A stretch of DNA of 64,000 nt from Hortaea werneckii (GCA_037044905.1 JBAOKB010000111.1:1-64000); one strand, 5' to 3'; shown: positions 42,758-55,534, counted from the stretch's first letter. Translations and numbers: made by a program. The notes: generated from the sequence alone by a model not told the origin.

Positions 42758-43919
42758 ATGACGGAAAAGACGGAAGACTATGAGGCGGGCAATGGCATGC
42801 ACCACCACGAGAGCATGCCCCGTCTCACTGCGACACACACGAATGCCGAGGGTGCACCGTTGAGCAGACAAGTCACGGTGACAATGAGTAACGAGCAGTA
42901 TGAACGACTGTTCTTTCAGCCTTCCGCGCCTCGGAAGGGTGATCTGGCAAAGAGATTCGGTACGTCTCCAATCAACTAGCACTTTGCTGTTCGTGGGACA
43001 ACGAGAGATATACACTGTACTAACAAGAAGTGCACCAACAGCGAACCCTACCCTCCTCGGTCTCATCTGCTTCTTAATCCCGTACACCTCTACCGTCCTC
43101 ATCCTCTGCCAATTCCAAGGAGCCGTCCCACCCACCTCTCTCATCGGCATAGGCGCCGACTACTACTTCCTCGGCACGATTGGAATGAACATTGCCGGGA
43201 TTGCAGAATTCATATTGGGCAACAGTACGTTCGATGCGAAAACCACCGACCGCCAACGAGAATGTCCACCGAGGTCAATCCAGTCCAACCACTGACATGT
43301 ATTGCGTGCTTTCTATAGCTCTCCCCTTCGCCGTCTTCGTCATCTACGGCAGCCACTGGGGCAGTCTAGCCTACAACCAAGATCCCATCCACAACGTCAC
43401 CGCGGCTTTCGAAGAATACGGCGGAGCGAATGGCGCAGCGTATAATTCTTCGCAAGGATTCCACAATATCACCATGTACGCCCTCTCCTCTTCCCAGACG
43501 AGGTCCCTGTCTTCGTCCACAAACTGATAGTCTATTTGCTAGGTGCATGGTCAGTTTCATGATCATGATCGGCACGCTCCGTACCAACCTCCCGCTCACC
43601 GCGCTCTTCTTCGGCCTGGTTATGCTATTCGCTTTCATTGCCGCGGCGGATCTCAGGATCCCCAGCGCCACCAGCGCGGCGGACCTGGAGTACATCGAGA
43701 AATTGCTACAAGTGGCTGGAGGGTTTGGGTTCATAGGGTTGGTCGCCGGATGGTAAGTGGCGATTTTCTAATTCAGGCGAAAAGAGGCCTTTGCTGACGA
43801 GGTCGTGCAGGTATCTCGTGATTATCGAAGTGTGCGAAGCAGTCGCCATCCCGTGTCCATTGCCTATCTTTGATCTGAGTACCAAGGTGTTCCCGCCGAA
43901 GGACAAAAAGACTAACTGA
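42758..43919 (+). CDS. GPR1/FUN34/YaaH acetate transporter
   Basis: Five exons (42758-42959, 43042-43224, 43319-43475, 43543-43752, 43811-43919) give 286 residues. A hydrophilic N-terminus is followed by the family signature FANPTLLGL, created by splicing at 42960-43041, and by six membrane segments, including CFLIPYTSTVLILC and LPFAVFVIYGSHWG. Aspergillus AcpA and yeast Ato1-3 import acetate or export ammonium. A role in use of acetate from polysaccharide or fatty-acid breakdown fits the enzymes downstream (inference). All four introns have clear branch points (for example GTACTAACA at about 43018). Confidence 0.93.
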
Positions 43920-44527
43920 AGAGGACTGAGGATCTGTCCTTGCTGTGATCAAGGGGTTTCCTGGCTTGGTCAAGTTTTCTCGATCAGGTACTAGATTGTA
44001 TCGAATCAATTACAATCATCTAGGCCTACTATCAGGGCCACTACTTTCCCTCGTAAGGCTTCCACTGAAGAGACCCCCGGATTGATGACGTGGGCCAGAT
44101 ATGAAACGTTGCAGCTTAGGCTTCGCCGTCTTTTCCGCAGCCAAAGTGCCTGCTTTCAAAGCTGGTCTGTTGGCTTTACCCACGGTGATCTGTGTTGTGT
44201 ATGAGCTCAAGCTGAAGTTTGTCTCCCCCATAAGAGTCCATTGTCCTTATCTTTATCCTCCATTAACGGGCACCACAAGACCTGCGATCCAGATGCTATC
44301 TTTACCGCATAGACACAATATGGCATGATCAACATCCCTCCTGCCAGTAAATATCAACATGCTACCCTCGCGAGGTGCTGTTTCTTTCCGTACGTCCTAT
44401 TCGTGGCAAATATCATTCGCATTTTCCATTTTTAGCGTGCTCAATGTTTATTCATGGAAGGTTTCCAGCTTGCCGATAATAGTCGCATCTCATCAATCGA
44501 ACGCGTGATCCACTTAAGACGAAAGAC
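43920..44527. other. Intergenic, nothing recognised
   Basis: It holds the 3' end of the transporter and the promoter of the hydrolase. No ORF with domain features. Confidence 0.5.
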
Positions 44528-45383
44528 ATGGCAGAAAACCAGAAGAACTGGCTAGCAGGCCCGCCCTCGGACTGCTGCTTGAACAGCCACATGCACCAAG
44601 GTTCACCTCAGGGCGTCTTTCAAGATGTTGCTGGTCTGGAAACTTACGTCTCTAGACCACTGCAGGAAAAGAATAACGGCCACATTCTGCTGTACTTTCC
44701 AGATGTGTGGGGGATGTTCAAGAATGGTCTCTTGATCATGGACAGCTTCGCAGACGCCGGGTATTTAGTCATTGGTCCAGATTACTTCAGAGGCGATCCA
44801 GTCTGGAAGCATCGAAAAGACCGACACGATAAGACGACCGACCCAGATTTTGACTATGAGGCCTGGAAAGCCAAGCATACCAGCTTCGCGGACAAGCGAG
44901 TTCCGGAATGGACTTGGTGTGTGAAGGAGACCTTTGGTGGTCAGGATACGAAGTACGCTTGTGTCGGGTATGTCACTCGCATCCGCTTTCTCCTGGAGAC
45001 TTCTGATGACCAGTAGGTATTGCTTTGGCGCCCCGTACGTCTGCGACGCTCTTGCCAAGCCTCTTGCAGGTAAACCTGCGTGTACGGTAGGAGCCTTTGC
45101 CCACCCAGCGTTTTTGAATAACGGGCATTTCGAGCAGCTTGATCGGCCGCTGTTCATGTCGTGTGCGGAGGTTGATCACACGTTCCCCACTGCAGCTCGC
45201 AATAAGGCCGTCGAACTTTGCATAGATCGGGGAAAGACCTATCATCTCCAACTTTTCGCGGGTGTAGAGCATGGCTTTGCGCTGCGCGGCGATATGAGCA
45301 AGCCTTGTGAGAGATGGGTCAAAGAGACCAGCCTAAAAGGCATTGTTGCTTGGTTTGACTTTTGGCTTGGATTGGATTCGTAA
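44528..45383 (+). CDS. Dienelactone hydrolase family protein
   Basis: Exons 44528-44967 and 45017-45383 are joined across a 49-bp intron that rebuilds VGYCFGAPYV. The product has 268 residues. The catalytic triad of the family is visible: Cys in GYCFG, Asp in AEVDHTFP, His in GVEHGFA. Dienelactone hydrolases open lactones such as those in chloroaromatic catabolism. Most fungal members have unproven substrates. The protein is cytosolic. It faces a convergent rhodopsin-domain gene only 33 bp away. Confidence 0.92.
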
Positions 45384-45416
45384 CGAGATGTTCGTACTCA
45401 GCAACATCATCATCAT

Positions 45417-46576
45417 CTACTTGACTGATGACCGGCCTGGTACTTCCTTGTTGCCGGATGGACTGCCGGTCCTGTGAAGCTCGTGCAATTCCTCAGCGGG
45501 GTCGCTGGAGCTCTGCTGTTCGGTGATCGTTTTCTCTTCCTGGATGTGGACGCTCACGGTCTGCTGGATGCCGACGAGCGGATCGCCACTCCCTGATTGG
45601 TTTGTGCGTGGAGATGTCCGTTGTATAGTTGAGCTGGGCCCAAAATATGACGTTCGAATCGGTACTCTCGGCGGACCTAGACTGGGGTCTGTTGGCGGCC
45701 CATCCATCCTACCTCTCCTCCTATTCCAAAGCCCATAGAGCGTCGGAGCATTTACAACGATTGCTGCTACCATTAATTCCACCGATGCCCAGGTCGACCG
45801 GCTGACTTGACTGGTGATCTTGTTGTTGTTGAGAGGAAGCCTAACAGCAGTGATCACGATAATGAAGATGCCAAAGAGAAAGAGCAGACCAAGCTCGAAC
45901 TTGCGCCGGGGCTGTAGCTTTGCTTTGATCAGCATTGGCCAAGGTAATGCCATCAGCATGACATCTGTAACTATGTTGACGATGCCAAGTACTAGAAGCT
46001 GAACATGTGCCTGGGAGCAGGGGCCTGGGTCAGGCACGATCTGCCAGTACAGACTGACCGGCTGGCATTCGGTGACGTTGCTCAATTGGACGCCGACATA
46101 GGTGATTGCAAAGATGACTAAATAGCCAAGATAGATTTGTCGTTCACATGGGAGGCAGAGGTAGAATCTGCGGTAGAGGTCAAGAAGCACGAGCTTTTGA
46201 AGCCACAGACTGTTCACAATAGCTTGTTAGTGATGCCCGTGTATTCTTACCAACATGGCAACGGTGGAACTTACTATGTATTGTAGAAGAAGCGATTGGC
46301 TATGGTGAGCTTGCTTCCGATAGTTCGACGCTCAATCTCCTGGGGTGTGAATGAATGGGATTCACGATACGCGGTCGTGATGTTGCTTGACCCATACTCC
46401 AGGACGGTGTGGATCATCCCCAGACGGACGAAAAGACACGCCAGCGCACCAAGAGTCAAGTAGTCCCCGGTCGTGAGCTGGCGCACGGCCGACCATCTGC
46501 CGACTAGCCGGACGACCATCACGACCACCGCCACGCATGACGTCGCCCATAGCGTAGGCAAGACTGAGTCTCCCAT
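45417..46576 (-). CDS. Fungal rhodopsin-domain (SAT4-type) integral membrane protein
   Basis: Exons 46275-46576 and 45417-46209 are joined across a 65-bp intron that restores NRFFYNTYLWLQKLVLL, giving 364 residues. Seven hydrophobic segments are followed by a polar tail of about 90 residues. The conserved CECQP-like feature appears as TECQPVSLYW. I start at the ATG of MGDSVLPTLW (46576), because the frame upstream has no ATG. The family is widespread in plant-associated fungi; some members are proposed G-protein-coupled receptors, but most have no known ligand. It is convergent with the dienelactone hydrolase gene. Confidence 0.88.
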
Positions 46577-46877
46577 AGCATCACATCGGGATGCTGAGGA
46601 GAACGGATCCTGGAAAATAGTGTCCAGATGAAGAAGCACCCTCAGCTTTGTCAGGTCAGGAGGTGAAGTGTGAGGTCGTTGGGCTGCAATAATGCTTCCA
46701 ACCGCCAAGGACCCCGAAGTCGGCAAATTCAGTGTCGATCGTCCGGGAAGTCCAGGACACCGAATGACATCGCCGGCATTTGATTGAGGCCTTGGCAGCC
46801 GAGTTCAACAATGCAATGATGCGCTGATACTATTCCTCATACTTCTCACTCAAAAGGTAACCCTACTGACCGTCAAA
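46577..46877. promoter_or_regulatory. Divergent promoter region
   Basis: This is 301 bp between the rhodopsin-domain protein and the secreted hydrolase. No motif stands out. Confidence 0.5.
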
Positions 46878-48116
46878 ATGTATATCAAATCTTCGCTTTT
46901 GCTGTCAGCGGCCATAGCCACAGCACACTTCAAGCCATCTTATTATGAAAATGTTCCGCATACTCGTGACTACTTCTACAGTGGAGGCCACTATGTGCCA
47001 GACGGCTCCGGTGGTCACGTATTCAGCGACCAGATGTATACCGAGCACTTGAAGCCAGTCGGTGGCGCAAGGCAGCCTCACCCCATGGTTTTCATACACG
47101 GCCAGGCACAGACAGGGACGGTACGAGAAGTCACGCCCGTCGGTCGATGAGAGGGTACTGATAGTTGCCGTAGAACTTCTTGAACAAGCCCGACGGTGGC
47201 AATGGTTGGGCCTCCTACTTCCTCGCCCAAGGCTATGAACTCTATGTATGGCTCTCGTGAATCGCACGCACTACATGTTTCCTGACACACGACATTTTAG
47301 ATCGTCGACCAGACCTTCAGAGGCCGCTCCGCATGGCGCCCCGGTGCAGGCGCGGACGAACCTTCGACGTACAGTGCAGAGATTATCGAACAGCGTTTCA
47401 CCAACCCAGAGGAGTACAACCAGTGGCCGCAGGCCTCTACTCATACTCAATGGCCTGGCAATGGAACGATTGGCGACCCCATCTTTGACGCCTTCTACGC
47501 CAGTAACGTCCAATTCATCAGCAACGAGACGTACCAGCAATCTGGCGTTCAAGCCGCTGGTGCGAAATTGCTTGACCGCATTGGAAAGCCAGTAATTCTC
47601 GTCGGGCACAGCCAAGGAGGCTTGATGCCACCGCTCATTGCGGACATCCGGCCAAATCTCACCGAGGCAATCATTCTGATTGAGCCTTCCGGTCCACCTT
47701 TCACCAACGCAGTGACTAGCAACTCATCTGCACGGCCGTGGGGCATTGTCGATATTCCGATCACCTATGAGCCTGCTGTTTCTGATCCTACTACCGACTT
47801 GCACAAGCAGATATACCCGGCTCCAGACAACGCCACTCAGTATCTTGTGCCGTGTACTTTGCAAGCAGAGACACCTGCACCACGACAGCTCGTGAACCTG
47901 GCCCCTAAGCCAATCCTGCTTGTTACGACTCAAGCCAGTTACCATGCGCCTTACGATTACTGCACGGCGAAGTACTATCAGCAGGCTGGCTGCAGCAAGG
48001 CAGAGCATCTGCACCTTCCAGACGCTGGAGTCTATGGAAGTGGACATATGGTCTTCCTCGAAAAGAATAGCAATGTCGTCGCCGGACTGCTGCAAGACTG
48101 GATTGAAAAGTTGTAA
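46878..48116 (+). CDS. Secreted alpha/beta hydrolase
   Basis: Three exons (46878-47120, 47174-47245, 47301-48116) are all phase 0 and give 376 residues. A signal peptide (IKSSLLLSAAIATAHF) precedes an alpha/beta-hydrolase fold with oxyanion-region HGQAQTG and nucleophile elbow GHSQGG. The candidate catalytic His is in YGSGHMVFLE. Several Asn-x-Ser/Thr sites are present. The substrate is unknown; esterase or lipase action on plant or lipid material is plausible. In the unspliced genome the reading frame breaks twice; both introns have standard ends. Confidence 0.9.
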
Positions 48117-48681
48117 AGGTATCGTGGAAGTAAAAGCAGGTCAGCCAACAGTGTGACTTTAGCGTATGTATAGAAATTGAGCATGTCTAATCCGTGTTTC
48201 CATCGCCTTCGCTGGAATTGTATGTGAAAAGATATAAAGACACTCCCTACGCTGCTGAAAGAATGATGCTTTTGTTGCACTGCATACCGTCGTTTTGCTT
48301 TATATGACGAGGTGGACGAGTACCGCGCGAACCAGCGCTAAAGCAAAGTGCACTCTGCACATCAGCTGGATGTGTAAGAAGTGTTCGAAGTTAAGCAGCT
48401 TGGCCTGCGCAACAGTACGAAAATGTATAGAATGACGTCATGGGTTAACAGTGTGACTACATGGATGCTCGGACCTACTTCCGAAGTGCAGCGCGGGGTT
48501 GGAGTTTCCTGATCGGCAGGAAACGCACCTTACGAGGAAGGTTAATACAACCGAAGATTCAGTGACATACATGATGCAGGCCACGCTGTGCTGTTTTGGG
48601 TGTGCAGGAACATTCATCTGTTGTAAATAGAGAGCCTGGTGGAACAGCCCAATCGACAACAGCAACCGGGAAATTGACACA
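48117..48681. other. Intergenic, nothing recognised
   Basis: This lies between two genes in the same direction. It contains terminator and promoter sequence but no ORF of note. Confidence 0.5.
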
Positions 48682-50056
48682 ATGACAGAAGCCATCAAGC
48701 CGTTCAAAGTGGACATTCCAGACGAGGAAGTGAAACGCTTACATAGAAAACTGAAAGACACCCGACTGCCACCTAAGGAGATCGTACCGAATGCTGGAGA
48801 TCGTTATGGACCTTCATACACATGGGCCAGGAACCTCTATGAAGCGTGGATAAACGACTTTGACTGGTACGAGCATCAAGCACAGATGAACACCGCACCT
48901 CACTTCATCTACACGCATGGAGAAGGCATCAACATCCACTTCTTGCATGCCAAATCAAAACGAGAAAATGCGATACCGTTACTGATGGTCCATGGGTGGC
49001 CCGGTTCGTTTTACGAGTTTAACAGAGTGTGGGACTCGCTCAGCAACCCCAAAGACGACTCAGCCCCTGCCTTTAATGTTGTCGTACCATCTTTGCCGGG
49101 CTATGCATTCTCAGACTGGCCGCACAGGGCTGGTTGGACTTTGCAAGACAGCGCCAGGGTGTTTGACGATCTGATGAAACTGCTAGGCTACCAGAAGTAC
49201 ATGTTAGTATCCTCTGACACGAACATGTCAAATGTGCAGGATGCGCGCTGATGTTGAGGTTCACAATAGGTTTCAGGGCGGCGACTGGGCGCACTGGGTA
49301 GGCCGGGAACTGGGATCCAAGTACACAGACTCGTGCCAGCTGATCCACTTCAACTTCGCTCCAAGCCGACTACCAGATCTCAGCCGGAGAGGCCGTCGGG
49401 AGGTGACTTCGCGGGAAGCTGAAGTGCGTCGGCGAGTAGACGATTGGTTGGAGAACCACATGGGCTACGCAATCGAGATGAGGACTCGACCGCATACTAT
49501 TGGCTTTGCCTTCAACGATAACCCTATGGGTATTCTCATGTGGATCGGTAGGTCTTCTTTGTCCACTAAAGCTCGCTAACATCCACGTACTAAAACTACT
49601 GAAAAGGCGAGAAGTACAATGAAGCAGCTGGCCCTGAGTCTCAGAAGCAACGCTACTGGACGCAGCATATCCTTGCGACAGCAAGCTTGTACTACTTCAC
49701 AGATTGCATCATGCCTAGCATGCTATGCTACTATGACAATGTCCGTCATGAGGTAAGCAGAATCGAAGCCAATGGTAGCCAGTAATGTCCGTTCAGAGCG
49801 TGGCGCTAAAGGTACTGGACAGGACTTTGCAGATTTCGCCATGGAGCCCCATAATCGCATTACAGTTCCATTCGGTTACACCTCGTTCTTTTGGGATACT
49901 GAGCCAAGCTCCAAACGAGCCGTCGAGCTCACTGGGAATCTAGTCTTCTATAAAGAGCGGGACGAAGGTGGCCATTACGCGGCAGCAGAGGACCCGGTAG
50001 GCATTATCGAGGATGTCCGACAGCTCGCTGCGTTGCATTGGCCATCTCCAAGGTGA
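48682..50056 (+). CDS. Epoxide hydrolase (EHN-domain, microsomal type)
   Basis: Four exons (48682-49202, 49270-49547, 49607-49752, 49823-50056) give 392 residues. The N-terminal EHN domain (MTEAIKPFKVDIPDEEV) is followed by the oxyanion motif HGWPGSFYEF and the nucleophile motif QGGDWAHW, with the catalytic Asp. The lid segment and the C-terminal His in DEGGHYAAAEDP follow. Splicing at 49203-49269 restores the nucleophile loop. These enzymes convert epoxides to vicinal diols. No N-terminal membrane anchor is seen, unlike animal microsomal enzymes. Detoxification of host compounds or catabolism is possible. Confidence 0.93.
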
Positions 50057-50373
50057 ATCTTACCCGATTGCCTGTACCTAGAAGGACGGACCTAGGCGGC
50101 CTGGGCATAGCAGTATGCAGTCACGTGCGAGTTTCATGGCACGTTAGAACAGCGACGTTTGTTTATGTAAAACTAGTCTTCGAGATAGCCGTCAGAGCAT
50201 ATCGTAGACATTGCAAGGACTAGACCGCATGACCACTATATCCGTAGTAGCAGCGATGATTTTGTTAGCAAAAATTCCTAAGGACAGGTTCCACTTCATG
50301 CTTTCACTTTGCTGTGTAATGTTTCGATCTTCCAGTCTGAATCTGCCAGTTCTATGTCTCCTTGGTTTTTTTT

Positions 50374-50404
<31 letters not shown>

Positions 50405-51215
50405 GGTGGGTTTTGATGAGGAGAATACAGAATACTTCAGGTGTCACGCACCGGAACTCGCCTTGTATATGTCAAGCTGCATTCCAGGCACTGTAGCTAC
50501 TAATGTTGTCGTCGCGCTGCACAACTTGGCGGTGCCCTGCGCTTTGTTATGTGTCCGCCGCCGGGAATAAATGAAGTCTCGGTCTCAGACACTCAGGCAC
50601 TCAGGCACGTCTTGATTCGTCCACCGGCCTGCAGCAGCGCAGCAATTTTGAACTTCGTTCCTGAAACTCCTAAACGCAGTCCACCATCCACCTCATCGGT
50701 TGGTAACCCTATCCTCTGCACGTCGTTATCAGGTCGGCATATACGAATTTCACTATTGCTCTACGCAAATATGTAGTGCTTACGAGGACTCATATCGGGA
50801 TATTTGATGGCAAGCAATGGAGATACTTTTCTCCCAAGTCCTTGTCGTCCATTTGGGCCAGAATGCCAATCGCAATCACACTTGACAGAAGGACCGCGAT
50901 GCGATCGCGTTGTGGAATGGATACGTGGGCCTACTATGTATTCGAAACGCCTAAAAGTATCGGCTCCCAGTTATAGTGTTTGACACTGATCGACGACATG
51001 GATGCTCTGTCGCAAGCGCGCTTCACAGATTCTAGGGCTGATGCCACGACGAGCAGTATCACCGAGGGCGACATCAGCCTCGTGTTTTCCCATAGAGCAC
51101 TCATAAGTAGGGGAGGACCCAGGAACTGCATACTGCCTTCTCTGCACAGCATTCACTTTCCTTGCTCGTACCCCTACAATCCTTTTCATCCGCTCTCGTT
51201 TAACTCCGCTTCATT
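50057..51215. other. 1.16-kb intergenic region with T18G23 tract
   Basis: No gene is seen. The main feature is the homopolymer pair at 50366-50406. The last 60 bp upstream of 51216 are CT-rich, as expected for a promoter. Confidence 0.6.
50366..50406. repeat. Adjacent homopolymers, T18 then G23
   Basis: Eighteen T are followed directly by 23 G. Such a pure tract can form triplex or G-quadruplex structures. Lengths from nanopore data are unreliable. Confidence 0.85.
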
Positions 51216-52631
51216 ATGCAACAATTCACCACGCTGGCCGTGGCACTCGCCGCTATTGGTAACGCAGCCTCTGCTGCTTCAGTGTCTGGATCCCCAGAGG
51301 GCTACGGTGCATCTGTTACTGGAGGTGCAGCTGGATCGACAGTCACGCCTACTTCTATCGATGAGCTGACCAGCTACCTGACTTCTGACGAGGCCTTGAC
51401 TGTGGTCCTCACTCAGACCTTTGATTTCCGTGGCACCGAAGGCACGGCCTCGGAGACTGGTTGCGCCCCATACGGCACTGGCTCATCTTGCCAAGTCGCC
51501 ATCAACAAAGGTTAGTAGACCAGATACTGGTAGCCATGAGCGAGTGAAGAACATATACTGACAGGCATTAGATGATTGGTGCACCAACTACCAGCCAGAC
51601 GCCCCCAGCGTTGATGTCAGCTACGATAAGGCTGGTCTGAACCCGTGAGTACATCTAATGGAACATGTCAGAAAGCCCAGGATTCTGACGAGCTATTTCC
51701 AGGATCGAGGTTGCTTCGGACAAGACTGTGAGTCGATAGATGGCTGTCGTCAATGCTCCGAGTCTGAACAGATGCTAACTCGTACATGCAGATCATTGGC
51801 GAAGGTTCCAGTGGTGTCATTCTGGGCAAAGGTCTCCGGATGTCGAACGGTGTGAACAACATCATCATCCAGAACATCGAGGTAAGCAGCTCGACACAAG
51901 GATTTGCTATGTATGTACTGATCTGGGTTTGTCGTACAGATTTCTGAGCTCAACCCTCAGTACGTCTGGGGCGGTGATGCGATCACGCTTGATGGCAGCT
52001 CTAATGTCTGGGTCGACCACGTAAAGGTAAGCTCCCAGCAGAAGATGATTTGTCTCGCTGTGCTAACCGCTGTCTTAAGACCTCTTTGATCGGCCGTCAG
52101 CACATTGTCACCGGCAACAGCCAGAACACCGGAGTCACCATCTCCAACAACTTCGTGGACGGTACCACCAGCTGGTCTGCGAACTGCAACAGCTACCACT
52201 ACTGGGCAGTGTACATGACTGGTACCGAGGACACCATCACTTTCAAGGGCAATTACATCTACCACACCTCTGGCCGCTCGCCAAAGATCGGTGCCAACGC
52301 CGTAGTCCACATGCCGAACAACTACTGGGACGACATCAACGGCCACGCCCTTGAGGGCGACAGCGCATACGCTCTGATCGAGGGTTCCGTCTTCCAGGAT
52401 GTTACCACTACCGAAACCGACTGGTCAGGTGCGCTTTATGCTCCAAGCTCGGATGACTCTGCTTGCCAGTCTGCTCTCGGCCGCAGCTGCTATGCCAACT
52501 CCTACTCCAGCGCTGACAGCCTTTCCGGATCCGACTCTTCTGTGCTGAGCCAGATTGGTAGCAACGCTGCAGACTGTGAATCTGCCGACAACATTGGTGA
52601 CGTGCCAAACAACGCCGGTAACACTCTCTAA
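51216..52631 (+). CDS. Pectin lyase (PL1)
   Basis: Six exons (51216-51510, 51572-51644, 51703-51727, 51792-51881, 51940-52026, 52080-52631), one of only 25 bases, give 373 residues. A signal peptide (QQFTTLAVALAAIGNAASA) is followed by a parallel beta-helix with the blocks TFDFRGTEGT, CQVAINKDDWC, IIGEGSSGVILGKGLR, YVWGGDAITLDG, VWVDHV and IYHTSGRSPK. These match Aspergillus pectin lyases rather than calcium-dependent pectate lyases: the active-site Arg is in SLIGRQH, and the Trp-rich groove is partly present. It cleaves methyl-esterified pectin by elimination outside the cell. Confidence 0.95.
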
Positions 52632-53419
52632 GCGAGGCAACATCTTTGAAATCTGGGCACAATGATACAGTACCTCGCTGCTAGATGCAGCCCAAATGCA
52701 TCTGACATTGTACTAGACACTAGAAGCAGCCAGGTGGATGATCACCTATATACATTCTTGAAATCTGACATCTGATTCGATGTCACCTAATTGTCCTTTT
52801 GGTCGTCCACTTGCATCACGGTCCGTCGGTCCGCATCGTGAAACAAGCCTTCACACCATTGCTAGCGTTGCAGGCATCCTCAGCTGTACCCCTCATGAAA
52901 AATACATTGCTAAAACGCTTAAGGACAATCTTGATCCACCAGCAGTAGCCTTCGCGGCTTAGGCCAAGCCTGGCTTTATCCGGACACCTGCCAAAGGAAG
53001 ATACCCAACCGACGCCAAAAAGACGTGACAACCCCTGGCTTTCTCCAGACGACGAGGTTTCAAATTGAGTTGCGCTGGCTAGAGTACAGGTAATTTAGAG
53101 ATGCACAGCCAAAGAAATGATATACATTGCTCCGCCAATCAAAACGAATCTGCCAAACACCGTCTACTGCAAGGCAGCATCTCCTCACAATAACACAGCA
53201 TGGTCTGGTCACTTGGACAAGAAGAGCTTTAAGCGATGTCTAGTTCATTACACCGCGACGACAACATAGGTCAGCAGTAATAATGCGAGGTTCAGCTACT
53301 CGAACAAGGCCCATTAGCGTACAGGGACATACTTAAATCTGGTCAGCGCTCCTCAGACCTCTGAGTTTGAAAGATCAAACACCTCGGTTTCTGACCAGCT
53401 CCCCGAATATATTGCCATC
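52632..53419. other. Intergenic, nothing recognised
   Basis: This lies between pectin lyase and endoglucanase genes in the same direction. It presumably holds the endoglucanase promoter. No ORF or repeat is seen. Confidence 0.5.
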
Positions 53420-54778
53420 ATGCGATTCACGCCGTTCTTATATACAACGCTGGCAGTCGGCACTGCTCTTGCCGCACCAGCACCGGAATCCTCCCTCAAC
53501 AAACGCGCAGGGAACTTCAAGTTCTTCGGCGTGAATGAAGCGGGTCCCGAGTTTGGAAACCAGAACTTGCCTGGTATGACAGTACAGTGTTACAACCAAG
53601 ATACTTACGACTAATGCGTGTTCTTCTCTCAGGGGTGTACAATAAGGACTATGTCTTCCCTACCCTTAGTACTGTAAGACAGACCAACAACTCTTTTAGA
53701 CTCTTGAGACGAAATGGTGGGCTAAAACCATAAATCAGTATGACACGTTCATCTCCAAGGGGTTCAACACGTTCCGCCTGAACATCCAGATGGAACGTCT
53801 GTCTCCAAATGCCATCAATGGCAATTTTGATACCACCTACCTCAACAGGATCAAGGAGCAGGTCAACTATGTCACTGGTAAAGGCGCTTACATTATGATC
53901 AACCCCCATAACTATGGCCGATACTATGGCCAGATCTACCGCGATACGCAATCCTTTGGTACGTTCTTCCTCAAAGCCAAAACGATTGCCCCTTCGGATG
54001 TTCGACAAGATAGCTGACGTAGAACCATCCATAGGTCAATTCTGGTCCCATCTCGCCCAAGAGTTCAAATCCAACTCGCGCGTCATCTTCGACACGGATA
54101 ATGAGTTCCACGACGAGCCGGGCCAGCTCGTAGCAGACCTCAACCAGGCGGCCATCAACGCCATCCGCGCTACAGGTGCCACGAGCCAGTACATCGCCGT
54201 GGAAGGGAATGCGTGGACCGGAGCCTGGACGTGGACGACTACCAAGGGAACAGATGGTCTGACCAATGCCCAGACGATGGTCAACTTGAAAGATCCCAAC
54301 AACAAGATCCTGTACGAGGTAAGCGGCGCCCATTTCGCTCCGAGCTATGAGCTTCTCCGAAGCGATGCTGACTTCCAATCCAGATGCATCAGTACCTCGA
54401 CTCCGACGGTTCCGGCACCTCGACGACCTGCGTCAGCACCACGATCGGCTCCGAGCGCCTCAAGACCGCGACGGAATGGCTGCGGGCCAATGGCAAGAAA
54501 GGGCTCATTGGCGAGTATGCTGGCGCTGTGAACCCGACCTGTCAAGCCGCCATCAAGGACATGTTGAGCTACATGGTCAAGAACAATGATGTCTGGCAGG
54601 GCGCTGTGTGGTGGGCGGCAGGTCCGTGGTGGGGAGAGTACGTATATTTCCTCAATGTGACTTGTTGGTTTCTGGGTGTGGTATTTGCTGACTTGAGCAT
54701 AGCTACATGTTCTCGATTGAGCCTACTAACGGTCCAGCGTACAATACTTACGTGCCTCTCATCGCTCAGTACGCTTAG
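53420..54778 (+). CDS. GH5 endo-beta-1,4-glucanase
   Basis: Six exons (53420-53573, 53633-53673, 53739-53958, 54035-54318, 54384-54637, 54703-54778) give 342 residues. A signal peptide and probable Lys-Arg processing site (SLNKRAG) precede the catalytic domain. KFFGVNEAGPEFG starts the barrel; GFNTFRLNIQMERL, NPHNYGRYYG, the acid/base Glu in DTDNEFHD, and the nucleophile Glu in LIGEYAGA follow. WWGDYMFSIEP is rebuilt by the last splice. The usual NEPHD is NEFHD here. There is no cellulose-binding module. Secreted cellulase; it is paired with a pectin lyase 0.8 kb upstream. Confidence 0.94.
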
Positions 54779-55534
54779 GAGTCGCTTGGAGCGTTGCTTG
54801 TGGTGTGGTGCGGGCTTGTTGGGGCAGTTACGATTGATGGAACGTGGACGTGAAAAGTGAGATAGTAGTACGCCATGACTTGTGAATCTGCATGAGTTTC
54901 AAGCGTCTATTCCAGCGTATCATCCTCGTTCTTTCCCACTTCCCTGACCTCTCCTTCATTTCCGACGCCTGTATTCTCCGCTCACCTCACTGACCACAGC
55001 CCTTACTGCTCATGTAAGTTGATAAGATCTTCAAGTCCAGGGTGGTTTCGAATGGCGTCAATGTGGCAACACAGCCATGACAAGTGTGACGGCTGACTTG
55101 ACCGCATCGATGCCTGCCTTTATGATGGTCACATAGAACACGAATCGTCGAGTGTTTTGTAGTCTGTAGGCTCAATTTATGGTCTGTAGGCCCCTAGCTT
55201 CCATGCTTGTGCCAGACCATGTCTGCTACGATGTGCACCAGGTATCGTTCCCGCTCGTGGAGTGCCATCGACGTTGTAAAGTTTCAGCAAATACACGTGC
55301 ATGATACATTCTCGCAGATCACCAAGGCCTGTGGGGTGTTGATTGGTGTGAATGACAATGTGTTGTTGAATCAATCGGGTGCTTATTTATCTTTCAAGCC
55401 AATGCCAAGACCAAAGTGACCACCTCACCTCCCCTCGTCCAGCTGTCCAAGCATCTGGAGAGCTTCGGACAGACAATGCTATAGCAAATCACGTCGGTAC
55501 AGCTTTGGCTGTATTGCACTTCAACAACGACATA
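54779..55534. other. Intergenic, nothing recognised
   Basis: No credible ORF. It marks the end of the enzyme-rich block and the promoter of SPC3. Confidence 0.5.
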
